Notes under the pieces: generated by a model
The model's database searches: none
What the model was told of the DNA's origin: nothing
What the model saw: the letters and a program-made list of their open reading frames with translations, nothing else
Translations under genes and position numbers: made by a program
Source: Leptobrachium leishanense
Taxonomy: Eukaryota > Chordata > Amphibia > Anura > Megophryidae
Assembly: GCA_009667805.1 (NCBI GenBank)
Contig: CM019066.1
Location: forward strand, 330,702,619-330,766,618
Reading direction: 5' to 3'
DNA length: 64,000 nt
Shown here: positions 1-10,595 of the stretch, piece by piece
Position numbering within the stretch: the first letter of the stretch is position 1
How the letters are laid out: the number at the start of each line of letters is the position of its first letter

Positions 1-472
1 GAACGGACAGACATCCCGAATGAAGAAACTGTAGACACCACATGATCCGTTTTTCTTGACGGACCTACTGATGGAAGATACTGCAGACACCACACAATCC
101 ATTTTTCTTGACGAACGTAGGAAAAAAAAGGGAACTATGGGAAACAAAATTAATATGAAAAATTATAAAAATTTATACATGATATGAAAAGCCATTGTGT
201 GCGTCATGATGCTATACTTCGCAAATGCGGTCCGTCTGACTTCGTTCCATCACAGACACAACGATACGCGGATGTGGCGCACTCTGCGCGTCTGTCTAGC
301 GGTTTTACGTTCTTGTCTAACTTGCGTTCGTTTTCCACGTGTGTTGTGTGTGCACTGTTCGGTGCGGACGCACTTCGTGTGTGGGTCTCTATTGCTCATG
401 ATTCTATGCTACGACAGATGTTAAACTGCGCGGCAACACGGACGTGATCACTGTGTTCGTCTGACACGGGCC
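1..472. mobile_element. Harbinger-type MITE, one end only (other end outside window)
   Basis: The right terminus reads CGTTCGTCTGACACGGGCC and is followed by TAA (473-475), a typical Harbinger target triplet. The interior (about 180-450) is rich in CGTCC/GGACG words and is an inverted-orientation relative of the MITEs at 25122-25563 and 36860-37088. Short ORFs here are incidental: the same DNA is open in several frames and is not conserved as protein among the three copies. The left end is cut off by the window start. Confidence 0.7.
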
Positions 473-660
473 TAAAAGCCAATGAGCGACAGGAGAAACT
501 TTATAATAAACCTTCTCCGGATGCTCTTCGGGTATTAATTTTGTTTAATGTTGGCATTTATCAGGGTTGCAGTACCATCGCTTTTTCACTGGGATTTTCA
601 AACTCGGCAAACGCCGTGGTTTGTGTATAACCCCTTATGAGTTGTCCTGTTTGTATCTAA
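473..660. other. Short spacer between two Harbinger-type elements
   Basis: No gene or repeat is recognised here. The last three bases (TAA, 658-660) form the probable left target triplet of the next element. Confidence 0.4.
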
Positions 661-892
661 GGCTAGGGTCAGAGTGGGGCAGTCGGAACGCGCGTGCAGA
701 CGCACTAAATCACGGCGGCAGTAGCAGCACATAACGGCCAATGACGGCCAATATACGCAGTACGTGCGTACGAAAGTGCGCCGACACCACGCAACCAGCA
801 AATGAACGCATTTTTCTCAGAACGTGAAACCGCTGCTACTGACGTACAAAGTGCGCGGCGGCCGCATGGCAGCGTGTGTGCGTGATTAGGAG

Positions 893-2973
893 ATGTCAGA
901 CGCTGCTAGTGTGCGGCGTACATCACGTCCAAACAGCCAAAGTTTCCTGCAGTTTGTTGGAGCGTACCTGCGACCGTTGAACATGGCTGCTGGACCAGAG
1001 ATGGACGTGGAGAGGCTGATAAGCGCTGTGGGGGAGCATCCAGGGATCTGGGATACGGCCTGCGAGCGTTATAAGGACAAGGGGAGGAAGGCGAGCGCAT
1101 GGGTCGAGGTGTCCCGTCAGGTGTACCCGGAGTACGATACGTGGTCCGAGAAGGAGCAGCACATACAGAGTGAGTATAATATTATTTAATTCATAATCCC
1201 ATAAATGTAAATCACAAAAATGATAATAAACAAACAAATGAAATCATTGATGTGAAACTCAAATGCTCCCCAGCTGCCAGGGCACCTCACCTGCATCACT
1301 GATGAAATAATTAGATAGAGCATCGCGATACCTGTTGCTGTATCTATTCACAGCTATGATGTCATAGTTCACATCATCCTCAAGACCGACAACTGTGAGG
1401 GTATCGTCAAAATTAAAACCATCCCTGGCCCGCACATAATTATGTAGAATGCAACAGCATTTCACTATATCCACACAGAAGTCCACATTTACATCCAGCG
1501 GTCTATGTAGAATCCTCCACTTGTTGGTCAGTATGCCAAAGCTACACTCCACATACCGTCTCGCCCGCGACAGCCTATAATTAAATACCCGCTTCTTCAC
1601 AGTCACGTGTGTCCCTGAGTAGGGCCTTAGGAGGTGTGTGGATAGGCCGAATGCTTCGTCACCCACGAAGGCATAGGGGACTGCCACGTCACTGCCAGGC
1701 AATGGTGCGGGTCGGGGGATGTTCAGGGTCCCACTCTCAATTTCATTCCACAGTGTGGAGTTCCTGAACAGTGTGGAGTCAGAGTCCTTGCCGTATGAAC
1801 CGACATCCACATACACAAAACTATAGTTGGCATCTGCCACCGCCAGTAGGCCGATAGAAAAGTAATGTTTATAATTCTGATACAGTGAGCCACTGTGCGG
1901 TGGCTTCACTATGCGGACATGTTTGCCATCCACGGCTCCCAGGCAGTTTGGAAAGTTGGCTCTCTCCCAGAATCCTGCTGCAATTTCCAGACATGCCGTA
2001 TGTGTCGGTCTTGGCAAACATTCGCCCTTCATGGTCTCCCATATGGTTTGGCACACCTTGCGGACGATCTCACCAGCTGTTGATCTGCCAACGCGGAAGC
2101 TATAATGCAGATCCTTCAAACTGCACCCACTACCGAGATACCTAGAAGACAAAACAAAACTGTTTGAATATGATCACATACCATGAACACAAGCTAATGT
2201 CACTCTCATCATGTTTTTCAGCACAAGAGGCGATGAACAAATGGCGCACAGTACGCGACAACTACATGCGCGTCCAGAAGAAGCAGGCCATGGCTGCACG
2301 CTCTGGAGCTGGTGCGAAAAAGGTCCGGGGGTACATATATGCAGAGCAGCTATCGTTCCTCCGCAGGACCCAGGAGCCGCGCAGGTCTGTCAGCAGCATG
2401 GACCAGCCATCGACCTCCGGCACCCAGGCACAACAAATGGTGCCAGGAGATTCTGCCAGCTGCCAGGAGGAGGAGAACCAGGGTGGTGCTGAGTCGCAGA
2501 TGGAGGAGGATTTGGCGACACCACAGGTGGCAGGTACCGCGACAACGGTCAGCACCAGACCTGGCCAGAAGAGAAGGGCACAGGCTGCAGACCTCGAGCA
2601 GGCCATGGTCACCTTCATGGAGGCACAGACCACCCATGCACACCAACGCTGCATGCTTGCGGACTCCGTGGACATGTCTTTCTCCAATGCATGTACGCTC
2701 CTCCTGAACAAGATGAGCGAGGCGGAGAAAATGGAGTATCGCCACAGATCTCTCGCAATATTGGAGGACATCCTTTCACGTCCCCATCACGCAGCCGCCT
2801 ACCATGCTGTGCCACAATCCGCCAGTGGATCTTCCGTCTCCAGTGAGGTGCTGTCCACCCACCCAGCCATGCCCCCTGGAGCCAGGCCACACACGGAGTC
2901 GGGGTCCAGCTGTAGCCACACCACCGGCCTCATGACCCAGATGCTCCGCGGTATCAGCAACTTTGATACATGA
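893..2973 (+). CDS. Harbinger MADF/Myb-like DNA-binding protein (two exons)
   Basis: In Harbinger elements this accessory protein binds DNA and brings the transposase to the nucleus and termini (family knowledge). Exon 1 is 893-1169, ending at a donor matching GTGAGTAT. Exon 2 is 2222-2973, after a T-rich tract and CAG acceptor. Joining keeps the frame and gives 342 residues. A MADF-like domain occupies about residues 35-135 (Trp/Tyr-rich, with motifs HPGIWD, AWVEVSR and NKWRTVRDNY), followed by a Ser/Gln/Glu-rich linker. A helical C-terminal stretch (EKMEYRHRSLAILEDIL) resembles the end region of related MADF proteins. The intron contains the main exon of the opposite-strand transposase. The start is the first ATG in frame; the ATG at 983 is a plausible alternative that keeps the whole MADF region. 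Confidence 0.8.
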
Positions 2974-3564
2974 CCTAAATATGTTTTATTATTTGTTTGT
3001 TATGTGTTATTGTTTTGATTTTGTATATATACTGACCTTCAGTTTACGAGTTGTAATATATGTCCATAATATATTACAGTTTCTTTTCATATTATAGTAT
3101 TATTTATCAACATTGTTGTCGGAGTCATTTATGATTATGTACGTGTGATGTGATGCCCGTGTGTGTGTGTGTGTGCATGTAACAGTGGGCATGTGACTAC
3201 AGACATGATGCACTCATGTCAGGTGACTGGCAGCGATGTCATGTATACAGGTGTGTGACAGTACGTACCTCAAAGTGATGACTATCATCTCCTCCGGTGG
3301 TATGGCGGGCCGCATGTTGGTGTCCCTCTTGGTCAGTGGCTCCCGTACCCGCGACAACAGTTCATCAAAGGAGGCGATGGACATCCGCATGTAGTTGAAG
3401 AACTTCGCGGGGTCCCTCTCTCGCAGTGGCCTGTACAGCGTCACGAAGTGTCCATGCGTGGGTCTGGCAGCGTTGATTTCATGAACCCAGGTTCGCCGCT
3501 TTCTCTTCCTCTTTAGGTACAGGTACCCCATCACACCAAACACAAAGACGTGTGCAGGATCCAT
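1259..3564 (-). CDS. Harbinger DDE transposase (HARBI1-like, two exons)
   Basis: This is the nuclease that would cut and join the element ends, a homologue of the domesticated vertebrate protein HARBI1. Exon 1 is 3564-3269, with a donor reading GTACGTAC on the minus strand. Exon 2 is 2141-1259, after a TCTTCTAG acceptor. The join preserves frame and yields 392 residues, slightly longer than HARBI1 (about 350). The catalytic triad is visible: Asp near 170 (GAVDGKHV), Asp near 260 (VGDEAF) and Glu near 297 (RYVECSFG), the last followed by NKWRIL. The N-terminus is Lys/Arg-rich (residues 18-24) and could act in nuclear import. There is no internal stop. The intron holds exon 2 of the opposite-strand MADF gene. 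Confidence 0.88.
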
Positions 3565-3802
3565 CTTTGAAAAACGCCACCATCCCCGAAACGCCTTTTT
3601 ATAACCCTTGCCCTTATTTTTTCATTTCTCAAGTGATTAGATTCATCTGATTTTTACTCTTTTTTCACCCCACCGTCATGGAATACGTCCAGAATTGAGC
3701 ATCGTCCGACCACTCAAGCGTATTCCGTGAAAAAATGCGTGCGCACGCATCGACGTACATTTTGACGGTGGCCGCAGAAAATGCGCTCATCTGTCCCTAG
3801 CC

Positions 3803-4154
3803 TATCAGGTACATTTGAAATTTCAAATGGACGTTGCATTGCATGATCGGCACAATATTCTGGAAAAGAAGTGATGACAAACAAATGTTTCTATTGCATC
3901 TTGCACAATATTTGTGTAAAATGTGGAATCTGTTACTCATGCATCCTAACATGTTAAGGATATAAGTATTCATCTACACATCAAAGGGGATGATAGTTTG
4001 AAATTAAAGATTGTTTGCTTTTTCTGTAGTACGTATTAAAGTTTCCTTCACACCACAGCTCTCAAACTATTCACATCAACAGATTTGTTATCCAAATATT
4101 ATACTAAACATCACTTTCCTTGCCTACCCCCACATCATGATTGAGGCCCCTTCC
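3803..4154. other. Unclassified AT-rich spacer
   Basis: I see no coding sequence, inverted repeat or known repeat terminus here. Confidence 0.3.
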
Positions 4155-4400
4155 TTGTCCCCACCATTTCTGTAACACTAGTGCTAATGATCCTGATGAC
4201 CAGTAAAATTCCTCTTGTCCTCCTTTACCCAACTCCTTTAAATAGTAAGCTCACCTGGACAGGGCCCTCCACACCTCTTGTTTCTGTTCTTAAGTTTGTC
4301 TTAATTTTGTCTTGTTCCCATTGGTTATTGTCAAGCGCTGCAGAAAATGTTGGTGCTATATAAATGATTACTTTAATAATATAATAATAATAATAATAAG
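4155..4400 (+). repeat. L2/CR1-like LINE 3' tail
   Basis: The segment ends in an AAGCGCTGCAG...GCTATATAAAT signature followed by an (AAT)n tract. The same architecture recurs at 9800-9985 and 63745-63948, and inverted at 21815-22160. The body aligns by eye with 63745-63948 (shared words ACACTAGTGCTA, TGATCCTG and GCAGGGCC or its variant). No coding part remains. Assignment to the L2/CR1 group is by resemblance. Confidence 0.6.
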
Positions 4401-5101
4401 AAGAAAGGAGCAGTATTTTTTTTACTGTCTGAGACCAAAATGTTGAATTGTTTCACTGTCACGTATCTCCTAGATATAATGTCTAATCCCTACACGCGGT
4501 CAAGCTATTCTACACTGCTGGTAATTGAAGTGGCCTACCTGTTGCCAAACACAAAACGTACCAGGGCTATGCACCAACAAAACAACAGACACCAGGGGTT
4601 AATACCAGAATACACATGAAACAGATACCAGGGGTCGTAATACCATAATGGGTTGTCAGCCAAATGCCAGGGGTCGATATACCAGTCATCAGCCAAATGC
4701 CAGCGGACATTACACCAGAGTGATAGTAAGTCAGGAGCCAAGATGTTAACAGCCAGGAGAAATCGTTAGCCAAGCCAGAGGTCATACACGAGTGAGCAGT
4801 AAGAAAATCACAAGTATAGCATTGAGGAGAGAGAACCACGTCAGAGCAAGGAACCAGGACTCAGGCGTCTCATTTTAAACTTGGCTGGGGCAGCGTCGTC
4901 ACACCACACCTCACCCGCGTTAGTGACCCGCAGTCGTGATCGGCCAGTACTTCACTCGGTGGCCGGGACCCAAGGATGGTGCAGGACATGGCAATCACAA
5001 TACATAGTGCAGATCTTTGTTCACAACGATTGTGGTTGCTCCTATGCATGACCTCTGTGGCTGTTAAATCGAGTTTGTATTTCCAAACACACAGACACAA
5101 A
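4401..5101. other. Unclassified; repetitive CCAGGGGT/GCCAG words
   Basis: Bases 4560-4840 repeat short words (CCAGGGGT, TACCAG, CAGCCAAATGCCAG) and resemble the antisense of a decayed LTR, but I find no paired ends. Confidence 0.3.
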
Positions 5102-5844
5102 GGGCTCTATTACATTATCTGTGCAAATTCGTATGCGCAGCGCAACTTTTTTTGCACGCAGCGTTTAATGTTAACGCGTGGAAATTAACAGTGGTATTAC
5201 AACCCGAACACATTTTTTCATCCGTCAATAACGCAAGTAAAACAACGCGCAACACGAAGATAAATACGAACGCAGTAACGTAGCGCACGTAAATCAGTGT
5301 GTGGACTGTTTTTTTCACGGGATTCAGCCAATGAGAATTAAGAACCTTAATTGACCTTAATTGACTCAATTAAGTTTTTGCGCCTGTCAAAGTAAATCTG
5401 AGTATACATGCTGCAGCAATATTAAAAACACGCACAAATTCAAAATTTTATGGTTTGGGTATGTGTAGAATGTGCAACTATACTGAGCTGTATTTTTTTT
5501 TTTGGTGTATTTGGTTTCGGCCAGGACGTTCGGATTTGCCATTAACACCAGCTTTTCAGAAACGTTAAAATTATGCGCGCAAACGTTGGCCGTCAAAATT
5601 TGCGCATAGATTGATGGTATTACAATGTTTCAGCGCACAAACGCATTTGTGCTCACAATGTTAAGTATAGGACGAAGTATCGTAAGCTCGCACAGCGTTC
5701 GCGCAGGTTCACCTGCTGTAAACGAATACGCGCATTTCGTTTCGCAAACATTGTAATACAACGTTGTGCACAAATGGTTTTCCCCTCGCGTTAATGCGTT
5801 TTTGAGCACACGTTAACGTTTGCGCGAAGAATGTAATAGAGCCC
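5102..5844. mobile_element. Fold-back MITE with perfect 15-bp terminal inverted repeats
   Basis: The left end GGGCTCTATTACATT (5102-5116) is matched exactly in inverse at 5830-5844. AAA lies on both sides and may be a 3-bp target duplication. The subterminal regions (5117-5290 and 5600-5829) are loosely palindromic, rich in GCGCAAACG/CGTTAACG words. There is no open frame of interest. The superfamily cannot be fixed by eye. Confidence 0.75.
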
Positions 5845-5903
5845 AAAGTGTTTAAATCAAATTCATTTAAGTTATGTCTGCAAAACTTCTTTAAAAGGTC
5901 TGT

Positions 5904-6116
5904 TATAGAACTAGATGGAAATTATATTATCGTGGCAATTATATTATCGTGATTGATACCAGAATTGTCAATATGATTTGCACCAGACGCCAGAACGCTG
6001 AAGAACATTAATGTGATAACGTTTCTGTGCCCTCTGAGGACTTCTTAAAACAACGAACTGACTAGATAAGAAAGGAAAAATGAAACATGATTGACGAGTG
6101 TCTAAATGTACATATT
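5904..6116. repeat. Copy 1 of a ~210-bp segment duplicated around an insertion
   Basis: The segment starts TATAGAACTAGATGG and ends TGTACATATT. It is repeated in the same orientation at 7425-7632 with few differences, mainly a small indel near the start. The two copies exactly bracket the insertion at 6117-7424. Confidence 0.85.
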
Positions 6117-7424
6117 CAAGAGAAGTGTAGTATCTGTGTGGCGCCACTGATGGCTCTATTGTCAAGTATAAAGAATCGATGTGTCGATAAAATAAAAGTG
6201 TTAACAAAGTAAATCAATATACATTAAATGCTGGGAAAAATAAGACGAAAAAATAAATAAAATACGCTTAGTGGGATATCACGGATATAATCTTCTAATT
6301 AATTGAAGTAGTAGGTGCTAAGGAAAATTTATGAAGGTTAAATTCCCGGAATCAATAAGTTAAATTATTCAATAAGGTGCTGCAAACTCATAGAGGGTAT
6401 ATAATATGCTCTAAATTTAAGTAATAAATATAAACGATAAATATTATATAAAGTGCTATGCAGATGGGTGTGCAGAATGGTTCCAAACCGTGTACTATCA
6501 CAAAATAATCGCGCAAAGTTATATTCAATAAAGATATAATGCAAGCATTTCACGTGAATCCGGTGAAAATCAAAAAATCAAACAATGATACAATCTTCTG
6601 GTGATAAGTGAACTTCAATATCGAGTATGCAGTGAAGCCAAGGTAAGAACTTAATTAGTGCTAATATAGTCAGGAATAGGCCAAATGGAAACTAATTAAA
6701 GGCAATTTATAAACAATTAAAAATTAAACAATTAAAAACCAATCTATGTGAAAATGGTCACCACAAACAAGAAAAATTATATATGGTGATATTAAACTTA
6801 AAAAAAGTCCAGGTTATGTCCTTAATATAAGCTTAAAGAAGGTCCAAATGATATCCTTAATACAAAGAAAAAATATGGTGTATACTGGCCAGATTCAAAA
6901 ATGCAGCAGCCTGTAGAAAAACGGCAAATCCCCAAGTCCGTTGAATAGATGATGCAAGTCAAAGAGCTGGTATCAGGCACTAGCATTAATATCCATCGGC
7001 TCCAGTGAAAAAAGGGAAGAAAGGGTGATGTATCTTGTAAAAACCGCTGTATCTTGAATCAAGTCCTCAATGGGGCAGAAAAAAAGAGAGAGAAAAATAT
7101 TCTGTGTAGACCGTTATATCGCAGACAAAATAAATGAGTAAAGAAGGTTATACTCACATTTTTCAGTGCCAGTTTTAAAAAACGGCACCAAATCACAGGC
7201 AGTCGGTGACTTTAACAGGGGACACCGATTCCCCTTCTTACGATCGATCCAGGTCTCAGGAATCCAAATGAAAGGAGGAAGATGTCTTTCCCAGGATATA
7301 TTTAGATTTAACCACCAAGAGACACTCAAGATGATAAAATCTGTATTCAGTTTATTTCGAACAAATAAAATTACACCTCAAACGCGTTTCGCTGGACACA
7401 GCTTCATCAGTGGGTGTCAGTGGG
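6117..7424 (-). mobile_element. Penelope-like repeat insertion (non-coding)
   Basis: The right-hand 450 bases (about 6950-7424) are homologous to 48074-48530: shared CAGAGCTGGT-like start, GTCCTCAATG, TACTCACAT, GGCACC...CACCGATTCCCC, then the hammerhead motif. On the minus strand the motif lies close to the 5' end and an AATAAA follows about 30 bases later, as expected for the flanking repeats of Penelope-like elements (known to carry minimal hammerheads). No reverse transcriptase is present. The left part (6117-6950) is AT-rich and unclassified. Confidence 0.55.
7373..7417 (-). ncRNA. Hammerhead ribozyme motif, minimal type I
   Basis: Read on the minus strand: stem I 5' arm ACACCCA; core CTGATGA; one extra A; stem II GCTG-TGTC-CAGC; core GAAA; a very short palindromic stem III (ACGCGT including the closing A-U); then U at the cleavage position; and the stem I 3' arm TG(A)GGTGT. 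All core positions are canonical except the extra A before stem II. The short stem III fits the dimer-type minimal hammerheads described in metazoan Penelope-like elements. Activity is unproven. Confidence 0.65.
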
Positions 7425-7632
7425 TATAGAACTAGATGGAAATTTCTTTGGCAATTATATTATCGTGATGGATACCAGAATTGTCATTATGATTTGCACC
7501 AGACGCCAGAACGCTGAAGAACATTAATGTGATAACGTTTCTGTGCCCTCTGAGGACTTCTTAAAACAACGAACTGCCTAGATAAGAAAGGAAAAATGAA
7601 ACATGATTGACGAGTGTCTAAATGTACATATT
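7425..7632. repeat. Copy 2 of the ~210-bp duplicated segment
   Basis: This is a direct repeat of 5904-6116. It begins immediately after the hammerhead-bearing insertion ends. Confidence 0.85.
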
Positions 7633-8644
7633 ACTTATTACTTGTTTTATTTATTATCATCATAATGTATATTACACCTACTGTTCCCATAGAGCTTTAC
7701 AGTAAAGGATAGTGAATTAAATTAACAAAATTATAATCAAGCTTGGGAACCAGAGAGTAGCCCTGTTCGGACAAGCACACAATCTCAAGGATACATACAG
7801 AAAAAATGGCATCGCCATACGATCTCAAGGAGTTTGGAAGGAAGAGAACAAGAGAAATAATAACTAGTTGTGGTTAGGATTAATAGTATCAGAAACGTTA
7901 ACGAGCATAGTAGTAGCATAAGCTGTGTAAACTAACATGACGTGTGAAAGGATAGTGAGGAGAAGACTTATTAAGGGATGATAAATACTGGTTTGAAAAA
8001 ATGGGTTTTGAGGGATTCCTTGTACTGAAGATCAGGTGTGAGTTTGATAGAGAGGTAGGTCATTCAACAGTGCTGCAAAGAAAGGTAAAAAGACTGACCA
8101 CACGAGACTCAGCATGCAAAGGAGCTTTATTGGGAGCAGCATCAAGGTTTCAGACATGACACAGGACCTTTCTCACTGTTTTTCACGTTGCTTGAGAAAG
8201 GCAGTTCAAAAACATTGCTGCTACTCAAAATATAGCTCCATCACATGCCGAGCCTTGTGTGACCGGGCTTCACCTTTATTGGTATCTACTTCCAAACTGG
8301 TGAACCTGGGCTGTTTGAACCCTGGCTGGTGCAGTATATACTGTATGTATATTCATAAGTGCTCCTTTTGTTTTTGAACCATTCCATCGAAATGTGGCTG
8401 CCCTTGAGAAGTCTTGGATATGCAAGTGAGGGATGTGGATGGAAACAGAGGACAGATGAAGGTTGCCTGTGGACTGGAGTGATGTAAAAGGGTGTACTTG
8501 TGGAGTACGGATGATATGGAAGGAGTGGTAGAATTATTGAGGGCTTTAATTGTAGTGTCAGTATCTTACATTGATTCCTGAAAGTACAAGAAGCCAATAG
8601 AGGGACCAGCAGGGGGGAGGTATATGAGGAGCAGCACGTGATAA
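7633..8644. other. Unclassified; possible decayed hairpin-GAAAC repeat near 8113-8215
   Basis: No gene is seen. On the minus strand, 8113-8215 shows GAGAAAGG...GAAACC followed by AATAAA, weakly like the hammerhead-type repeats elsewhere, but the core is incomplete. Confidence 0.3.
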
Positions 8645-8865
8645 TTTTTTTTTTTTTTAAAGTATTTTACCAGGAACGATACATTGAGATGTCTCACATT
8701 TTCAGGTATGTCCTGGGGGGCGAGTATGTACCGTTAGGTGTCTTGCCCAAGGACACTTACTGGAGAGGCGCTCTTGCCAGGATTCAAACCTTTGTCTCCA
8801 CGGGTATTATAGAGCAGTAATTTTACCTCTACTTCACCCTGCTGGTATTTATAAGCCTACTTCTA
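8645..8865 (-). repeat. tRNA-derived SINE
   Basis: On the minus strand a B-box-like GGTTTGAATCC is preceded about 40 bases upstream by an A-box-like region (GAAGTAGAGG). Then comes the vertebrate-SINE word GTCCTTGGGCAAG, and the 3' end reads ATCTCAATGTATCG-TTCCTGGTAAAA with a terminal A tract. The 3' end matches the tail of the LINE at 53197-53953, so that LINE is its likely mobiliser. Confidence 0.75.
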
Positions 8866-9799
8866 TTTACAGTCTATTCAATCAACTTTATACGTCTCTT
8901 AACATTTCAGCCAATTAAACACTTATTCGATCTGCAGCACATGGTACAAGTTACCAATCATCTGTTGTTCTAGATATTTAGAAACATTGTTTAAATCTGT
9001 GTTCTAAGAAGAATTTGACATACTATTTTTTCTGTTCAGAATCAGCAGAATGTTTTTATATGTTCACTAGATGGCACTGTTACAACTACTAGAATATATT
9101 TTAAAAATATATATTTGTATTTGTCCACATTGACATTAACATACTGTACTTAGATATAGATGCCAAACAGTTACAGAACTTAGTGTAGCTCAGTAAATCT
9201 GATTTAGAAGCTTTGCCAGAATACTTTCACCTGGGGCCTTACAATCTCGAAATATAAGTAACATAAAGGGTTCTTCACTAAACAGCAATTTTTTTTTGAG
9301 CCTGGGAAGCATTTTAGAAACAATAAATTAGTGAGATATACTGAAAAAGATTTTTTTTTAGCTCACTTTGGTTTAGTTTGGCAACGGAGTGTCAATTCCC
9401 AATAGTTTAATAACTTTTTGAAAAGGCAGACCTTAAATATCTTATTTCATCACCTTCAGATTGCTCAGAACCAGCACATCCTTTTCTACTATTTGATATT
9501 CAAGAATTCATATTTTTAAAATAACTAAAGGCATGCTATATTTATTTAATAGAGATTTTTACTTCTTATTTGATGTTTTCCTTCCTGTTGATTAATGTGA
9601 TTTCAGTAAAAGGGAAAACTTAAATGGAATTATCTGTATCTTTAAATTATACTTGGGAGTGCGCAGCCCGTTACATCAGGGAGTGCAACCATGGAACATA
9701 TATCAATTTAAAACGTATGTTTCGAAGATTTTGCACAAAATGCACATTTTTCATTAGAAATATCAAGCCTGTAATCATAGATACAGTCAATTTTTATGC
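8866..9799. other. Unclassified AT-rich DNA
   Basis: I see no gene, paired termini or tandem array here. Confidence 0.3.
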
Positions 9800-9985
9800 T
9801 GTTCATCATAGACCATCTTCTAGATTGTGAGTTCCCACGGGAATAGGACCCTCGTTTCCTCCTGTACTGGTTATCAAAATATTGTTCAGTCTCAGTGTAT
9901 TGTAACCTTGTCTGTATCATGCCCATTGTTCAGCGCTGCGGAATATGCTAGCGCTATATAAATAAAGTATAATAATAATAATTAA
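9800..9985 (+). repeat. L2/CR1-like LINE 3' tail
   Basis: It contains TAGATTGTGAGTTCC, then CAGCGCTGCGGAATATG and GCGCTATATAAATAA with an (AAT)n end. This is the same 3' architecture as 4155-4400. Confidence 0.65.
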
Positions 9986-10595
9986 CCATATAAGGGACAT
10001 CTAAAACCCAACACATGGGTAACAAGAGGGTGCGTTACAGAGGCTTGCAAGCGTAATTTATTTATGTTGCACACCAATCTCAGTGACCCTATTGAAAATG
10101 TGAGAAATTATTATCCAATCAGTCACTGTCATGTTAACATGCTCAATAGCAAATCACTAGATTAACGGCTAGATACCTGTGCTCTGCTGTTACACAGATC
10201 ATCCCTTCCTGTGATCATGATGCTGCCTGTCATGGCTGAATGCAACATCCACATGTGGGTTGTGGTGTGGTTTATTGTGGTTGTATTTTCTTTAACAACT
10301 GCTGCGTTTCCCACAGACCCTTTATTGATTTTTGTTAAGTACAGTAAATAATGAACTCCATACTGCTCTGTGAACTATAATTTGCATAGATTAGCTGCTG
10401 CAAGGGCCAGATCTATGAAACAGTTATTTGTGTGTACAGTCTCTCTGCATTCTATCAGTATAATTTTGCACTTTTAAGGTGATGGGTCCAGCAAGGAAGG
10501 CAAATACTAACCTACCACATGGAAGAAAACTAACCCTACAACTGCCAGAGCAACTGCAGGACATGAGAAAGTGCTCACTATATAGCTCTTTACGT
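9986..10595. other. Unclassified spacer
   Basis: Nothing is recognised. The final 8 bases (CTTTACGT) are the candidate left target duplication of the next element. Confidence 0.3.

Larger units (their letters stand above)
661..3802. mobile_element. Autonomous PIF/Harbinger DNA transposon, apparently complete
   Basis: The left end GGCTAGGGTCAGA (661-673) and the inverted right end (reads GGCTAGGGACAGATGAGCG from 3802 leftwards) form imperfect terminal inverted repeats. Flanks are TAA on the left and TAT on the right, one mismatch from the 3-bp TWA duplication made by Harbinger. The 3.1 kb interior carries both genes expected of the superfamily, a MADF/Myb-like DNA-binding protein (+) and a DDE transposase (-), each open across one predicted intron. 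A GT microsatellite lies near 3160. The intact frames suggest recent activity. Confidence 0.85.

Noticed and set aside
8113..8215. Possible third hammerhead on the minus strand
   Set aside because: GAAAC and a downstream AATAAA are present, but the CTGATGA core and a convincing stem II are not.
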